A stretch of 6,280 nucleotides of DNA from Verrucomicrobiia bacterium (GTDB taxonomy: Bacteria > Verrucomicrobiota > Verrucomicrobiae > Limisphaerales > JAKPVM01), in contig JAOADO010000060.1 in NCBI GenBank assembly GCA_026417275.1, forward strand, positions 1 through 6,280, in the 5' to 3' direction. The notes beneath the pieces were generated by a model. It searched no databases, was not told where the DNA came from, and was given only the letters and a program-made list of their open reading frames with translations. Shown piece after piece: positions 1-5,594 of this stretch. Positions within the stretch are counted from its first letter, which is position 1. Each line of letters opens with the position of its first letter. A program made the translations under genes and the position numbers.

Positions 1-52
1 CCATCTTGATGTCATGCTCCTTGATCATCGCCAGGACGTCTTTTGGTGTCAT
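1..52 (-). CDS. glnA: Probable start of glutamine synthetase (17 residues), fused in frame behind ackA
   Basis: From ATG 50-52 to the window edge the translation is MTPKDVLAMIKEHDIKM, and the next base (G on the minus strand) would allow Val. Type I glutamine synthetases typically begin MTPKxVLxxIKExDVKxVDLRFTD, so the match covers the whole visible stretch. The enzyme makes glutamine from glutamate, ammonia and ATP. Only 17 residues are visible, and no catalytic residue is included. The sequence upstream of this ATG is acetate kinase coding sequence rather than a normal glnA leader, and no Shine-Dalgarno sequence is apparent. I therefore read it as the 5' end of glnA brought next to ackA by an assembly join or a rearrangement. 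The alternative, a highly divergent acetate kinase, would require loss of the GTRxG motif. Confidence 0.5.
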   Translation of the reverse strand, partial: MTPKDVLAMIKEHDIKM

Positions 53-766
53 TCCCATTGAGGTGTCTATTGATACGCCGTTTTTGATTGCCGCCGCAGA
101 GCAACCGTTTCCAAGATGAAGCGTTATCACATTTGTGTTCTGCTGGTCTTTGCCAGTCAACAGACGATATCTGTAGGCTACATAACGATGGGATGTGCCA
201 TGAAATCCATAACGACGAATCTTGTAACGGCGATAATATTGATACGGAATTGCATATAAATACGAGGTTTCAGGCATGTGTGAATGGAATGCAGTGTCGA
301 AAACAGCCACTTGAGGAACCCCATGACCGAACAATTCTTTTGCCGCAAAAAAACCTTTAAGATTGGCAGGATTATGCAAAGGCGCCAGTTCAATGCAATC
401 TTCAATCCCCTTAATAACATCATCGTCAATAACCACAGACTTTTTAAACCTTTCAGCCCCATGTACTACGCGATGTCCAATGGCATTAATATCGGAAAGA
501 GATTTTATGCCTGGAATTCCCGTCTCGGGCGCAATTAACCATCTTAGCACAAAGTCCAGCGCCGCTCGATGGTCCCGCAGGGGCAGAGATTGTTTTACCG
601 GTTTTTTCCCCGTAGCAGTAAGGGTTATTATAGATTCGCCGCCTATCCTATCTACAAGTCCGCGCGCCTTCTGTTCATCCGTATTTTTTTCTATCCGCTT
701 TAAGTCCGTTTCAATTACTTGAAATTTTAACGACGAACTTCCGCAGTTTAACACTAAAATATTCAT
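1..766 (-). CDS. ackA: Acetate kinase, N-terminal part, joined in frame to foreign sequence at the window edge
   Basis: Acetate kinase interconverts acetate + ATP and acetyl phosphate + ADP in the cytoplasm, usually paired with phosphotransacetylase, which is not in this window. The frame starts at ATG 764-766 and stays open to the left edge (255 codons). Family motifs appear in order: VLNCGSSSLK near residue 5 (phosphate/nucleotide-binding start of the ASKHA fold), GHRVVHG with Arg99, VFDTAFH with Asp157, YGFHGTSHRYV with His189, and HLGNG with Asn220. These match the catalytic Arg91, Asp148, His180 and Asn211 of the Methanosarcina enzyme. A GGAG sequence lies 10 bases before the ATG. After DTSMGMTP (residues 234-241) the expected LEGLxMGTRxGD is absent; Glu250 stands where the catalytic Arg241 equivalent should be, and residues 239-255 look like the start of glutamine synthetase. 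The identity of residues 1-238 is secure. The C-terminal third is missing or displaced. Confidence 0.9.
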   Translation of the reverse strand, partial: MNILVLNCGSSSLKFQVIETDLKRIEKNTDEQKARGLVDRIGGESIITLTATGKKPVKQSLPLRDHRAALDFVLRWLIAPETGIPGIKSLSDINAIGHRVVHGAERFKKSVVIDDDVIKGIEDCIELAPLHNPANLKGFFAAKELFGHGVPQVAVFDTAFHSHMPETSYLYAIPYQYYRRYKIRRYGFHGTSHRYVAYRYRLLTGKDQQNTNVITLHLGNGCSAAAIKNGVSIDTSMGMTPKDVLAMIKEHDIKM

Positions 767-816
767 ATTGCTCTTACTCCGTCTTTTTTTCCGATTTCAC
801 TTATTTTTCCTAATTG

Positions 817-854
817 AACTAATCCCTTTTATTAGTTTTACTTGCAAAAGCAAG
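817..854 (-). repeat. Two back-to-back small hairpins in the ackA leader
   Basis: In the transcript direction the first stem is CTTGC with a TTTT loop and GCAAG (841-854). Three bases later comes AACTAAT with a seven-base loop and ATTAGTT (817-837). Both stems are perfect but short (5 and 7 bp) and the second is AT-rich. They lie about 50-90 bases before the ackA ATG and overlap a possible 14-codon ORF (ATG at 863, TAG at 819-821). A regulatory role is speculation; chance pairing in AT-rich DNA is possible. Confidence 0.3.
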
Positions 855-1040
855 GTGATCCATTGTGTTTATTTACCAATACTGTGAAAATCTTTTCAAT
901 ATAAAAAGATTCGGTCAAGTTATTTCATGTAAATATAAGACATTCTTATATATTTATTAATTATTAAAATATTAATCCACAGCATTAATTACTCGCCTTC
1001 TAATAAAAATGTTCAAATAAATGAAATTCTCGCAAACCAA

Positions 1041-1070
1041 ACGGTAGTAATTCGTTACGGTAGCATTCGA
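1041..1070. repeat. Imperfect tandem direct repeat in the ackA upstream region
   Basis: Two units share ACGGTAG followed by ATTCG, with two bases between these words in the first unit (1041-1054) and one in the second (1057-1069). The start-to-start spacing is 16 bases. Such a pair could be a protein-binding site, but nothing else supports that and it may be chance. Confidence 0.25.
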
Positions 1071-1159
1071 ATACGCCATCAAGATAAGAATAGGAAAGAG
1101 CCCTTTTTCTTTATCTTATGCGTTTGCGTTGGTTTCATCCCAACATATGGATTAAATAT

Positions 1160-2023
1160 TTATTGATTCTGATTAAACGGGTTTGACGTATTGTCTGGAA
1201 TTTTAGGCAAATAGAACGGCGTTATTAATAAATAAATCCAGGCAAATGGGATGTGGATGGCAAATATTATGCAGAGCGTCGTCAGGTCAATCCTCGCCAG
1301 CGTATAGAATATGACTCCAGCGGACATTATAAGGGCAGACAACATTTGCGACATTAGAGAGATTCTAAAAATCCCCGCGGAGGATGTTTTAGCCTTTATA
1401 ATTTTTACAAGTAACGCAATTGGAATTGAATAAATCCACGCCAGCCCCCCCCATACTACAACCAGAAAGCACGCAGAAAAGATAAACACCAAAGGAATTA
1501 TGGCATTTTTATATGCGCCCCACGATGTCCACAAATCCTTTAAATTTAAAGGAAAATTGAGCGTTTTGGGATATGGTATTGGAAGCCATCCAAACAGCGA
1601 CCTGAGCAGGAGCCTATCTTTTTCAAACACAATCTGCAAATCCGCTCCATCGGCGATTGGTTCTTCGTCTGTTGGATTTACGTGGATTGACAAAGTCCTT
1701 GTTTCAATAAGAACTGTGGTTTCATTTGTAAACCACTGAAGTCGTCCATTGGAAATGCCGCCTTTTTCTGGAAGTCTTTCAACGCCCAGATTTAATGGAA
1801 CAATCAAACAACGGCTGAACATCCAGCAAATTGAGACTGAACATATTATCGCAAAAACAAGGATAGTATATGCAGTGTAAGCGAATGAAACGTTTGCGTA
1901 GGCGGAAATACCGTTTGGAGTTAACGGATGCGGAAAAACATGCTTGATGCTATCGGCTTCCGACGCCTTTTCGCTATTAGCGTCGGGTTCCTCATTGATA
2001 AAAGGACCCGATGCTGTCGCCAT
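1160..2023 (-). CDS. Polytopic membrane protein of unknown function
   Basis: I do not recognise this 287-residue protein with confidence. The first ~45 residues are polar and acidic. A first membrane helix spans about 49-76, followed by a ~95-residue soluble stretch (77-172) rich in predicted beta strand (for example GRLQWF, TVLIETRTLSIHV). At least three further hydrophobic segments follow at about 173-205, 222-243 and 247-269, and the tail is short and Asn/Gln-rich. One helix, an extracytoplasmic domain and then a helical bundle loosely recalls DUF1189 proteins, but I cannot confirm that. The ATG (2021-2023) begins 5 bases after the stop of the DUF6941 gene and has no clear Shine-Dalgarno sequence, so translation probably depends on coupling. 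It is the last gene of the operon. Confidence 0.8.
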   Translation of the reverse strand: MATASGPFINEEPDANSEKASEADSIKHVFPHPLTPNGISAYANVSFAYTAYTILVFAIICSVSICWMFSRCLIVPLNLGVERLPEKGGISNGRLQWFTNETTVLIETRTLSIHVNPTDEEPIADGADLQIVFEKDRLLLRSLFGWLPIPYPKTLNFPLNLKDLWTSWGAYKNAIIPLVFIFSACFLVVVWGGLAWIYSIPIALLVKIIKAKTSSAGIFRISLMSQMLSALIMSAGVIFYTLARIDLTTLCIIFAIHIPFAWIYLLITPFYLPKIPDNTSNPFNQNQ

Positions 2024-2028
2024 AACAA

Positions 2029-2523
2029 TTAAGTTTTATTTTCGTTGTTCTGGATATCCTGGCTGGCAGGTTGCGGTGTTTGCTCCTGTTTTTTTTGCTC
2101 GGTTTCTTGTCCCTGTTGTTGTCTCGGCGCAACCACCACGTTAATCGGCACGCGGATTTTACGAACGTCATCTACTGTAACTTCGATGTAGTAGAATCCC
2201 TGGGTTTTCAATTCAATTCCATTGAAAACTGAGACGGTTGATGCCGTTTCAAGCGGCGATTGCAGGACAAATTTTACATCCGTTTTTGCAAGGATTGTTG
2301 AATCGTCCGGTGCGATTAGCTTTACACTCTCGATAAAATCACCAACACCGCAAGCCCAACGATTAAAGACAAACAATCTCCCCAATCTAAAGGGCAAAGA
2401 GGGAACTACAATTGCATCAACAACACCTATAATGATGAATTTGCCTGTTATCTCACGCCGCAAATCTTCGCATACGACCGAGAATTGCAAATCTGGGAGA
2501 ATACGAACTGGATTGACACTCAT
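2029..2523 (-). CDS. DUF6941 family protein with Gln-rich tail
   Basis: This 164-residue protein of unknown function has no signal peptide or membrane helix and is probably cytoplasmic. Residues 10-38 (LPDLQFSVVCEDLRREITGK, then FIIIGVVDAI) fit the opening of DUF6941 proteins, which typically read 'ALLCDDVRxExxGKxxIIGIFDxI'. The middle (66-130) is mostly alternating hydrophobic strand, suggesting a compact beta-sandwich that ends at the VPINVVVAP segment. The last ~30 residues (134-164) are a low-complexity Gln/Glu/Lys/Asn tail, likely disordered. ATG 2521-2523 follows the folD stop by 20 bases, with a weak AGGA 12 bases upstream. It sits between folD and a membrane protein gene 5 bases downstream; that tight pairing suggests a joint role, but the sequence does not reveal it. 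Confidence 0.75.
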   Translation of the reverse strand: MSVNPVRILPDLQFSVVCEDLRREITGKFIIIGVVDAIVVPSLPFRLGRLFVFNRWACGVGDFIESVKLIAPDDSTILAKTDVKFVLQSPLETASTVSVFNGIELKTQGFYYIEVTVDDVRKIRVPINVVVAPRQQQGQETEQKKQEQTPQPASQDIQNNENKT

Positions 2524-2543
2524 ACGTTTTAATTTTCCTAAAA

Positions 2544-3449
2544 TTATATTGTTGCGTCTGTTGCCATTTCTGCGGCAAGGACTGTGTTTTGCATAAGCAT
2601 TGCAATCGTCATCGGACCGACACCGCCTGGATTCGGAGTTATTTTACCAGCAATGGGCTGAACATTCTCAAAATCAACATCTCCGACAATGCGACTTCCT
2701 CCTTTTGCTGTAGGGTCCACAACTCTGTTAACCCCCACATCAACCACCACTGCGCCTGGTTTTACCATGTGCGCCTTAACAAATTTAGGCACCCCCATTG
2801 CGGCAATCAAAATATCCGCCCTGCGACAATGTTCTTCTATGTTTCGCGTTCGCGAGTGACAGATTGTTACCGTTGAATTTGCCCCTTTTGCCTTTTGACA
2901 GAGTATCGCCGCCATTGGTTTTCCAACAATCTCGCCACGTCCAAGAATCACAACGTCTGCACCTTCTGTGTTCACCCCAGAACGGACAAGAAGTTCTTGA
3001 ATTCCCGCCGGTGTGCATGGTTTAAAACCAGTAGTATCGCCAAGCAGTAATTTACCAACATTCATCGGATGAAAACCATCCACATCTTTGTGCGGGTCAA
3101 CCGAAGAGTAAATCACTTCTTGCGAAATATGGTCAGGCAACGGTGCTTGAACCAGAATCCCGTGTACAGAATTGTCTTTGTTAAGTTTACTAATCAGTTC
3201 AAGCAACTCTGACTGGCTGGTTTTTTCTGGCAGGACGAAAGTTTGTGAGCGGATTCCAAGCTGGGCAGACATTTTTTCTTTCATGCCCACGTAAACTACA
3301 GATGCCGGGTCTTCTCCCACACGAATAAAAACAAGTCCTGGAGTGACTCCCTTCTTTTTTAAAGACTCGACTCGTTTTGCGGTTTCAGAATGGATTTGAT
3401 TCGCTATTGCCCTGCCGTCAATTACGTTCGCACTACTACTGTTGCGCAT
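2544..3449 (-). CDS. folD: Bifunctional methylenetetrahydrofolate dehydrogenase / methenyltetrahydrofolate cyclohydrolase
   Basis: FolD oxidises 5,10-methylene-THF with NADP and hydrolyses the product to 10-formyl-THF, supplying one-carbon units for purines and formyl-Met in the cytoplasm. With the ATG at 3447-3449 the protein has 301 residues, a normal length. Visible motifs are VIDGRAIA near 9; YVGMK with catalytic Tyr53 and Lys57; GILVQAPLP with Gln101; KDVDGFHP with Asp124; CTPAGI at 145; the Rossmann motif GRGEIVGKP at 170-178; CHSRT at 197; GDVDF at 256; and TPNPGGVGPMT at 271-281. The usual GRS is GRG here and the usual TPVPGG is TPNPGG, both conservative enough for activity. A TTG further upstream (3467) would add six residues, but its codons 2-3 are themselves the AGGAGG ribosome site, so the ATG is preferred. 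The start overlaps the upstream SH3 gene by 14 bases. Confidence 0.95.
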   Translation of the reverse strand: MRNSSSANVIDGRAIANQIHSETAKRVESLKKKGVTPGLVFIRVGEDPASVVYVGMKEKMSAQLGIRSQTFVLPEKTSQSELLELISKLNKDNSVHGILVQAPLPDHISQEVIYSSVDPHKDVDGFHPMNVGKLLLGDTTGFKPCTPAGIQELLVRSGVNTEGADVVILGRGEIVGKPMAAILCQKAKGANSTVTICHSRTRNIEEHCRRADILIAAMGVPKFVKAHMVKPGAVVVDVGVNRVVDPTAKGGSRIVGDVDFENVQPIAGKITPNPGGVGPMTIAMLMQNTVLAAEMATDATI

Positions 3450-4548
3450 TCTGTTGTTCCTCCTCAATCTCCCTTATTGACTCTATTGTAAGAACGGGTG
3501 TATTAGGCCAGCGTTTATCTATCGCTTCTTTCCCTATCACCATAACCCGTTTTCCTTTGTATTGCTTTAACAAAATATTTGTAGAAGTTGTGTGAAGATA
3601 GTTGATTGTTTTACCGGTATCCACTGTTTGAAGGACATATCCCGACGGTGCCTGAATGTTTAATGTGCCGCGCACATAACCCTCGCGAGCGACAATTCTT
3701 GGCGGAGGGGGTGGTATTACAACCTCAGGTTCAAGAATTGGTGTTGCAGGAGTTGTCTTTTTGCCCTGTATCATGGATAAAACTCGTTCTTTTGCTTCGG
3801 CTTCCTGTTTAATTAATGGATGTTTTTCAAGGTCAACCACCTCTGGTTTTGTTTCTTCTTTTGTTGTTTCTTTATCTGGTGTTTTTTCTTCTGTCTTAAC
3901 CGCCTCGGGCTTTGTCTCAATAGGTTTTGATTCTTCAGGCTTTGTTTCGGGCTTTTTCTCTTCTGAAACAGGTTTTGCTGTTTCATCTGGCTTTACAGTT
4001 TGTGTTGGCTGAGTTGGTTGCTCTGGTTTCGATTCCTCTTTAACTGGAACAGACTGTTCTGGTTGTTTAACAGTCCTCGTCGGTTGTTTTTCAACAAATT
4101 CAGCTGCAACGTAAGCATAGGCATTGGCAGGCACCTCAATTTGATACCACGCACCTTTTGTCTCAACGACCTTCACACTCGTCCCTTTTTCAAGAACTCC
4201 GAGAACGCTGTATTCTTCCCCTGGTCCAGCGCGCAAGTTCAAACGATTTGGTATCACAGTCATTAAATTTGTGTTTATAAACGATGAATGAACATAAACC
4301 AGAGCATTCGGAGGTAGTTGAATTTTTACCCACTCGGTCAAGTCTCCTTCTTTTGGTTTTTCTGTCTTAACAGTCTCAATAATTGTAACTTTATCGCCTT
4401 TATTTAATTGTGTTAAAACCTCGCTAAATACAGAGGCTTTTCCACGAACATTGACGCGGTCTCTGGTAATTACCCCTTGTTCCTGAGCAACCGCAGTTGA
4501 GAGAATGCCGCTGATAACAACAGCGCCTATTATTAAAAACTTTTTCAT
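3436..4548 (-). CDS. Secreted SH3-domain protein with Pro/Glu/Lys-rich linker and C-terminal OB-like domain
   Basis: This 370-residue exported protein is probably periplasmic or envelope-associated. Residues 1-21 form a signal peptide (KK, hydrophobic core, cleavage after AVA). Two bacterial SH3 domains follow at about 24-90 and 96-153, each starting with the diagnostic strand (RVNVRGKAS at 31, RLNLRAGPG at 102). Such domains usually bind peptidoglycan peptides or other ligands. Residues ~155-285 are a low-complexity linker of Lys-Pro-Glu-Thr words ending in a polyproline run. The last ~75 residues (RGTLNI, INYLHTT, YKGKRVMVIGKEAID, RWPNTPVLTIESI) look like a small OB-type beta barrel that I associate with Verrucomicrobia SH3 proteins. 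The ATG overlaps the rluB stop as ATGA (4545-4548) and has no clear ribosome site, so translational coupling is likely. No enzymatic motif is visible, and the function is unknown beyond envelope binding. Confidence 0.85.
   Translation of the reverse strand: MKKFLIIGAVVISGILSTAVAQEQGVITRDRVNVRGKASVFSEVLTQLNKGDKVTIIETVKTEKPKEGDLTEWVKIQLPPNALVYVHSSFINTNLMTVIPNRLNLRAGPGEEYSVLGVLEKGTSVKVVETKGAWYQIEVPANAYAYVAAEFVEKQPTRTVKQPEQSVPVKEESKPEQPTQPTQTVKPDETAKPVSEEKKPETKPEESKPIETKPEAVKTEEKTPDKETTKEETKPEVVDLEKHPLIKQEAEAKERVLSMIQGKKTTPATPILEPEVVIPPPPPRIVAREGYVRGTLNIQAPSGYVLQTVDTGKTINYLHTTSTNILLKQYKGKRVMVIGKEAIDKRWPNTPVLTIESIREIEEEQQNAQQ
3459..3464 (-). promoter_or_regulatory. Perfect Shine-Dalgarno site for folD inside the upstream gene
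   Basis: AGGAGG on the minus strand lies 9 bases before the folD ATG (3447-3449) and within the last codons of the SH3-domain gene. It is the only full-consensus site in the window. It decides the folD start against the in-frame TTG at 3465-3467. Confidence 0.85.
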
Positions 4549-5258
4549 ATTTCGCTTAACAAATATTTAATTTCTGCATTGGTTAATTTCCGCCATTTGC
4601 CAGACGGCAATTCACCGAGTTTTATATTTCCTATTTTTGTTCTGACAAGACGCTTTACATCAAATCCGATGGCTTCAAAAATTCGTCTAACCTCGCGATT
4701 CTTGCCTTCGTTAAGTTCTACTTCAACAATACTATTAGTATTATTTGCGGAAATCAATCTTGCTTTTAAAACCCGAAGCCTTTCTCCACTGTGATAAACT
4801 CCTTTGCAGATTTTTTCAAGATGTGTTTTTTCTACTCTCCCCCAAACCGTAACAATATATGTCTTTGCAATTCCGTACCGCGGATGCGTAAGTTTAAGGC
4901 AAAAGTCGCCATCGTTGGTTAGAAAAATTAACCCCTCGCTTGCGCGGTCGAGCCTTCCCACAGTGTAAAGATTATTCCATTCATGCGGGAGTAAATAATA
5001 GATAGTTTTGCGTTCCTCGGGGTCTTTTCTTGTGCAAATGTAGCCTGGCGGTTTATGTAAAGCAATATAGACTTTTTTCTTCGGCTTAACCTCCAGCCCG
5101 TCAACGGCGACTTCATCTTTTTCCGGGTCAATTTTCGTGCCAAGAACTGAACAAACCTCACCGTTGACGCTCACACGCCCGGAGAGAATTAACTCTTCTG
5201 CGCCGCGCCTGGAATCAATCCCGGCGCTCGCCAGATATTTTTGAAGTCTCACAAGCAT
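4545..5258 (-). CDS. rluB: 23S rRNA pseudouridine synthase, RluB/RsuA family
   Basis: Enzymes of this family isomerise a specific uridine of rRNA to pseudouridine; RluB acts on 23S position 2605 (E. coli numbering) and RsuA on 16S. The 237 residues show an N-terminal S4 RNA-binding domain (RLQKYLASAGIDSRR at 4, GRVSVNG at 27). The catalytic motif GRLDRASEGLIFLTNDG lies at 101-117 with nucleophile Asp104. The KTY motif is at 132, with Tyr134 stacking on the target base, and the C-terminal EGKNREVRRIF basic motif is at 184. The full length and S4 domain exclude RluA-type enzymes. The choice of RluB over RluE, RluF or RsuA rests on general similarity and is less certain. The ATG (5256-5258) has only a weak AAAGG upstream. 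It is the first gene of the overlapping block and shares ATGA with the SH3 gene. Confidence 0.92.
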   Translation of the reverse strand: MLVRLQKYLASAGIDSRRGAEELILSGRVSVNGEVCSVLGTKIDPEKDEVAVDGLEVKPKKKVYIALHKPPGYICTRKDPEERKTIYYLLPHEWNNLYTVGRLDRASEGLIFLTNDGDFCLKLTHPRYGIAKTYIVTVWGRVEKTHLEKICKGVYHSGERLRVLKARLISANNTNSIVEVELNEGKNREVRRIFEAIGFDVKRLVRTKIGNIKLGELPSGKWRKLTNAEIKYLLSEI

Positions 5259-5283
5259 TAGCGCCTTTGCCGCGCTCCGCCAA

Positions 5284-5331
5284 CCTGAATAAGGTCAGCG
5301 TTAAAAACAATAAAAACAAACCTTATTCAGG
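5284..5331 (-). repeat. 12-bp perfect inverted repeat with T-rich loop between small basic protein and rluB
   Basis: The arms 5284-5295 and 5320-5331 (CCTGAATAAGGT and its complement) are perfectly complementary and enclose a 24-base loop. In the transcript direction the 5' arm contains the last codons and TAA stop of the small basic protein gene, the loop is rich in U (GUUUUUAUUGUUUUU), and the 3' arm ends about 25 bases before the rluB ATG. It is not a standard terminator, because the U-tract is in the loop rather than after the stem. It could still be an RNA-stability, processing or attenuation element that sets different expression for the two genes. Confidence 0.7.
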
Positions 5332-5475
5332 CTTTGTCTTTGGCAAACCAAGCACGCGGTCGCCTTCTTTCCATCTTCCGTGTTTCTTTAATATGGCTAT
5401 GCGCTCAAACCTTTTTAAAACATTCCGTTTAGCGCCAGACCCAAGTTTTAATCTTAAACTGCTGTGTAACGACAT
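5323..5475 (-). CDS. Small basic protein of the Verrucomicrobia/Planctomycetes/Chlamydia type
   Basis: This 50-residue ORF (ATG 5473-5475, TAA 5323-5325) begins MSLHSSL and ends RWKEGDRVLGLPKTKPE. It contains 14 Lys/Arg against 4 Asp/Glu, clustered in a helical middle (KRNVLKRFERIAILKK). The opening MSxHxSL and the closing RWxxGDxVxGLPK match a conserved small basic protein family that I know from Verrucomicrobia, Planctomycetes and Chlamydiae (TIGR04137, from memory). Its function is not established. The charge and size suggest RNA or ribosome binding, which is inference, although a pseudouridine synthase gene lies just downstream. A GGAA about 10 bases upstream is a modest ribosome site. 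The AT-rich gap 5476-5594 before it probably carries its promoter. The start, both conserved ends and codon-level integrity make it a real gene despite its size. Confidence 0.85.
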   Translation of the reverse strand: MSLHSSLRLKLGSGAKRNVLKRFERIAILKKHGRWKEGDRVLGLPKTKPE

Positions 5476-5594
5476 AATCTTTGTTCCAAGTTTTAAGGTT
5501 TATCTTTAAAATGATATAAAATAATATAAACAATTTAAATACCACATATTCCGAGTATTGCAAATGGATTATTTTTAAACTCTCTTATTTGTCT

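Larger units (their letters stand above)
767..1159. other. 393-base AT-rich intergenic region: ackA leader and end of the upstream operon
   Basis: No convincing gene lies here. On the minus strand it holds the downstream end of the operon that stops at 1160 and the leader of ackA. It contains two adjacent hairpins at 817-854, a run of repeated ATTAAT words around 954-993, an imperfect direct repeat starting ACGGTAG at 1041 and 1057, and a bulged inverted repeat AAGATAA/TTATCTT at 1081-1117. The last is about 40 bases past the operon's stop codon and could act as a weak terminator, but no clean U-tract follows it. A promoter for ackA must lie here unless it is read through from the operon. A TTGACC at 913-918 (minus strand) has only a poor -10 partner, so I do not assign one. 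Confidence 0.6.

Noticed and set aside
88..722. Several plus- and minus-strand ORFs of 84-119 codons in the ackA region
   Set aside because: They overlap the acetate kinase frame, which carries all the family motifs on the minus strand; they show no recognisable domain or ribosome site.
890..918. TTGACC as a -35 element for ackA
   Set aside because: The best -10 at proper spacing (AAAGAT) matches only three of six consensus bases, and the AT-rich background offers many equal choices.
972..1079. 35-codon minus-strand ORF in the 767-1159 gap, starting MAYSNATV
   Set aside because: There is no ribosome site and no recognised family, and other frames of the same stretch are open for a similar length, as expected in AT-rich DNA.
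3761..4266. Ser/Phe/Gly-rich and Trp/Leu/Phe-rich plus-strand ORFs
   Set aside because: They are antisense to the Lys-Pro-Glu linker and SH3 domains; their odd composition is the mirror of the purine-rich low-complexity coding strand.
5284..5331. Reading the inverted repeat as a classical rho-independent terminator
   Set aside because: The T-runs are inside the loop, the stem is not GC-rich, and no U-tract follows the 3' arm in the direction of transcription.
5267..5509. 80-codon plus-strand ORF opposite the small basic protein
   Set aside because: It is antisense to the conserved 50-residue minus-strand gene and spans both arms of the inverted repeat; it shows no motifs of its own.
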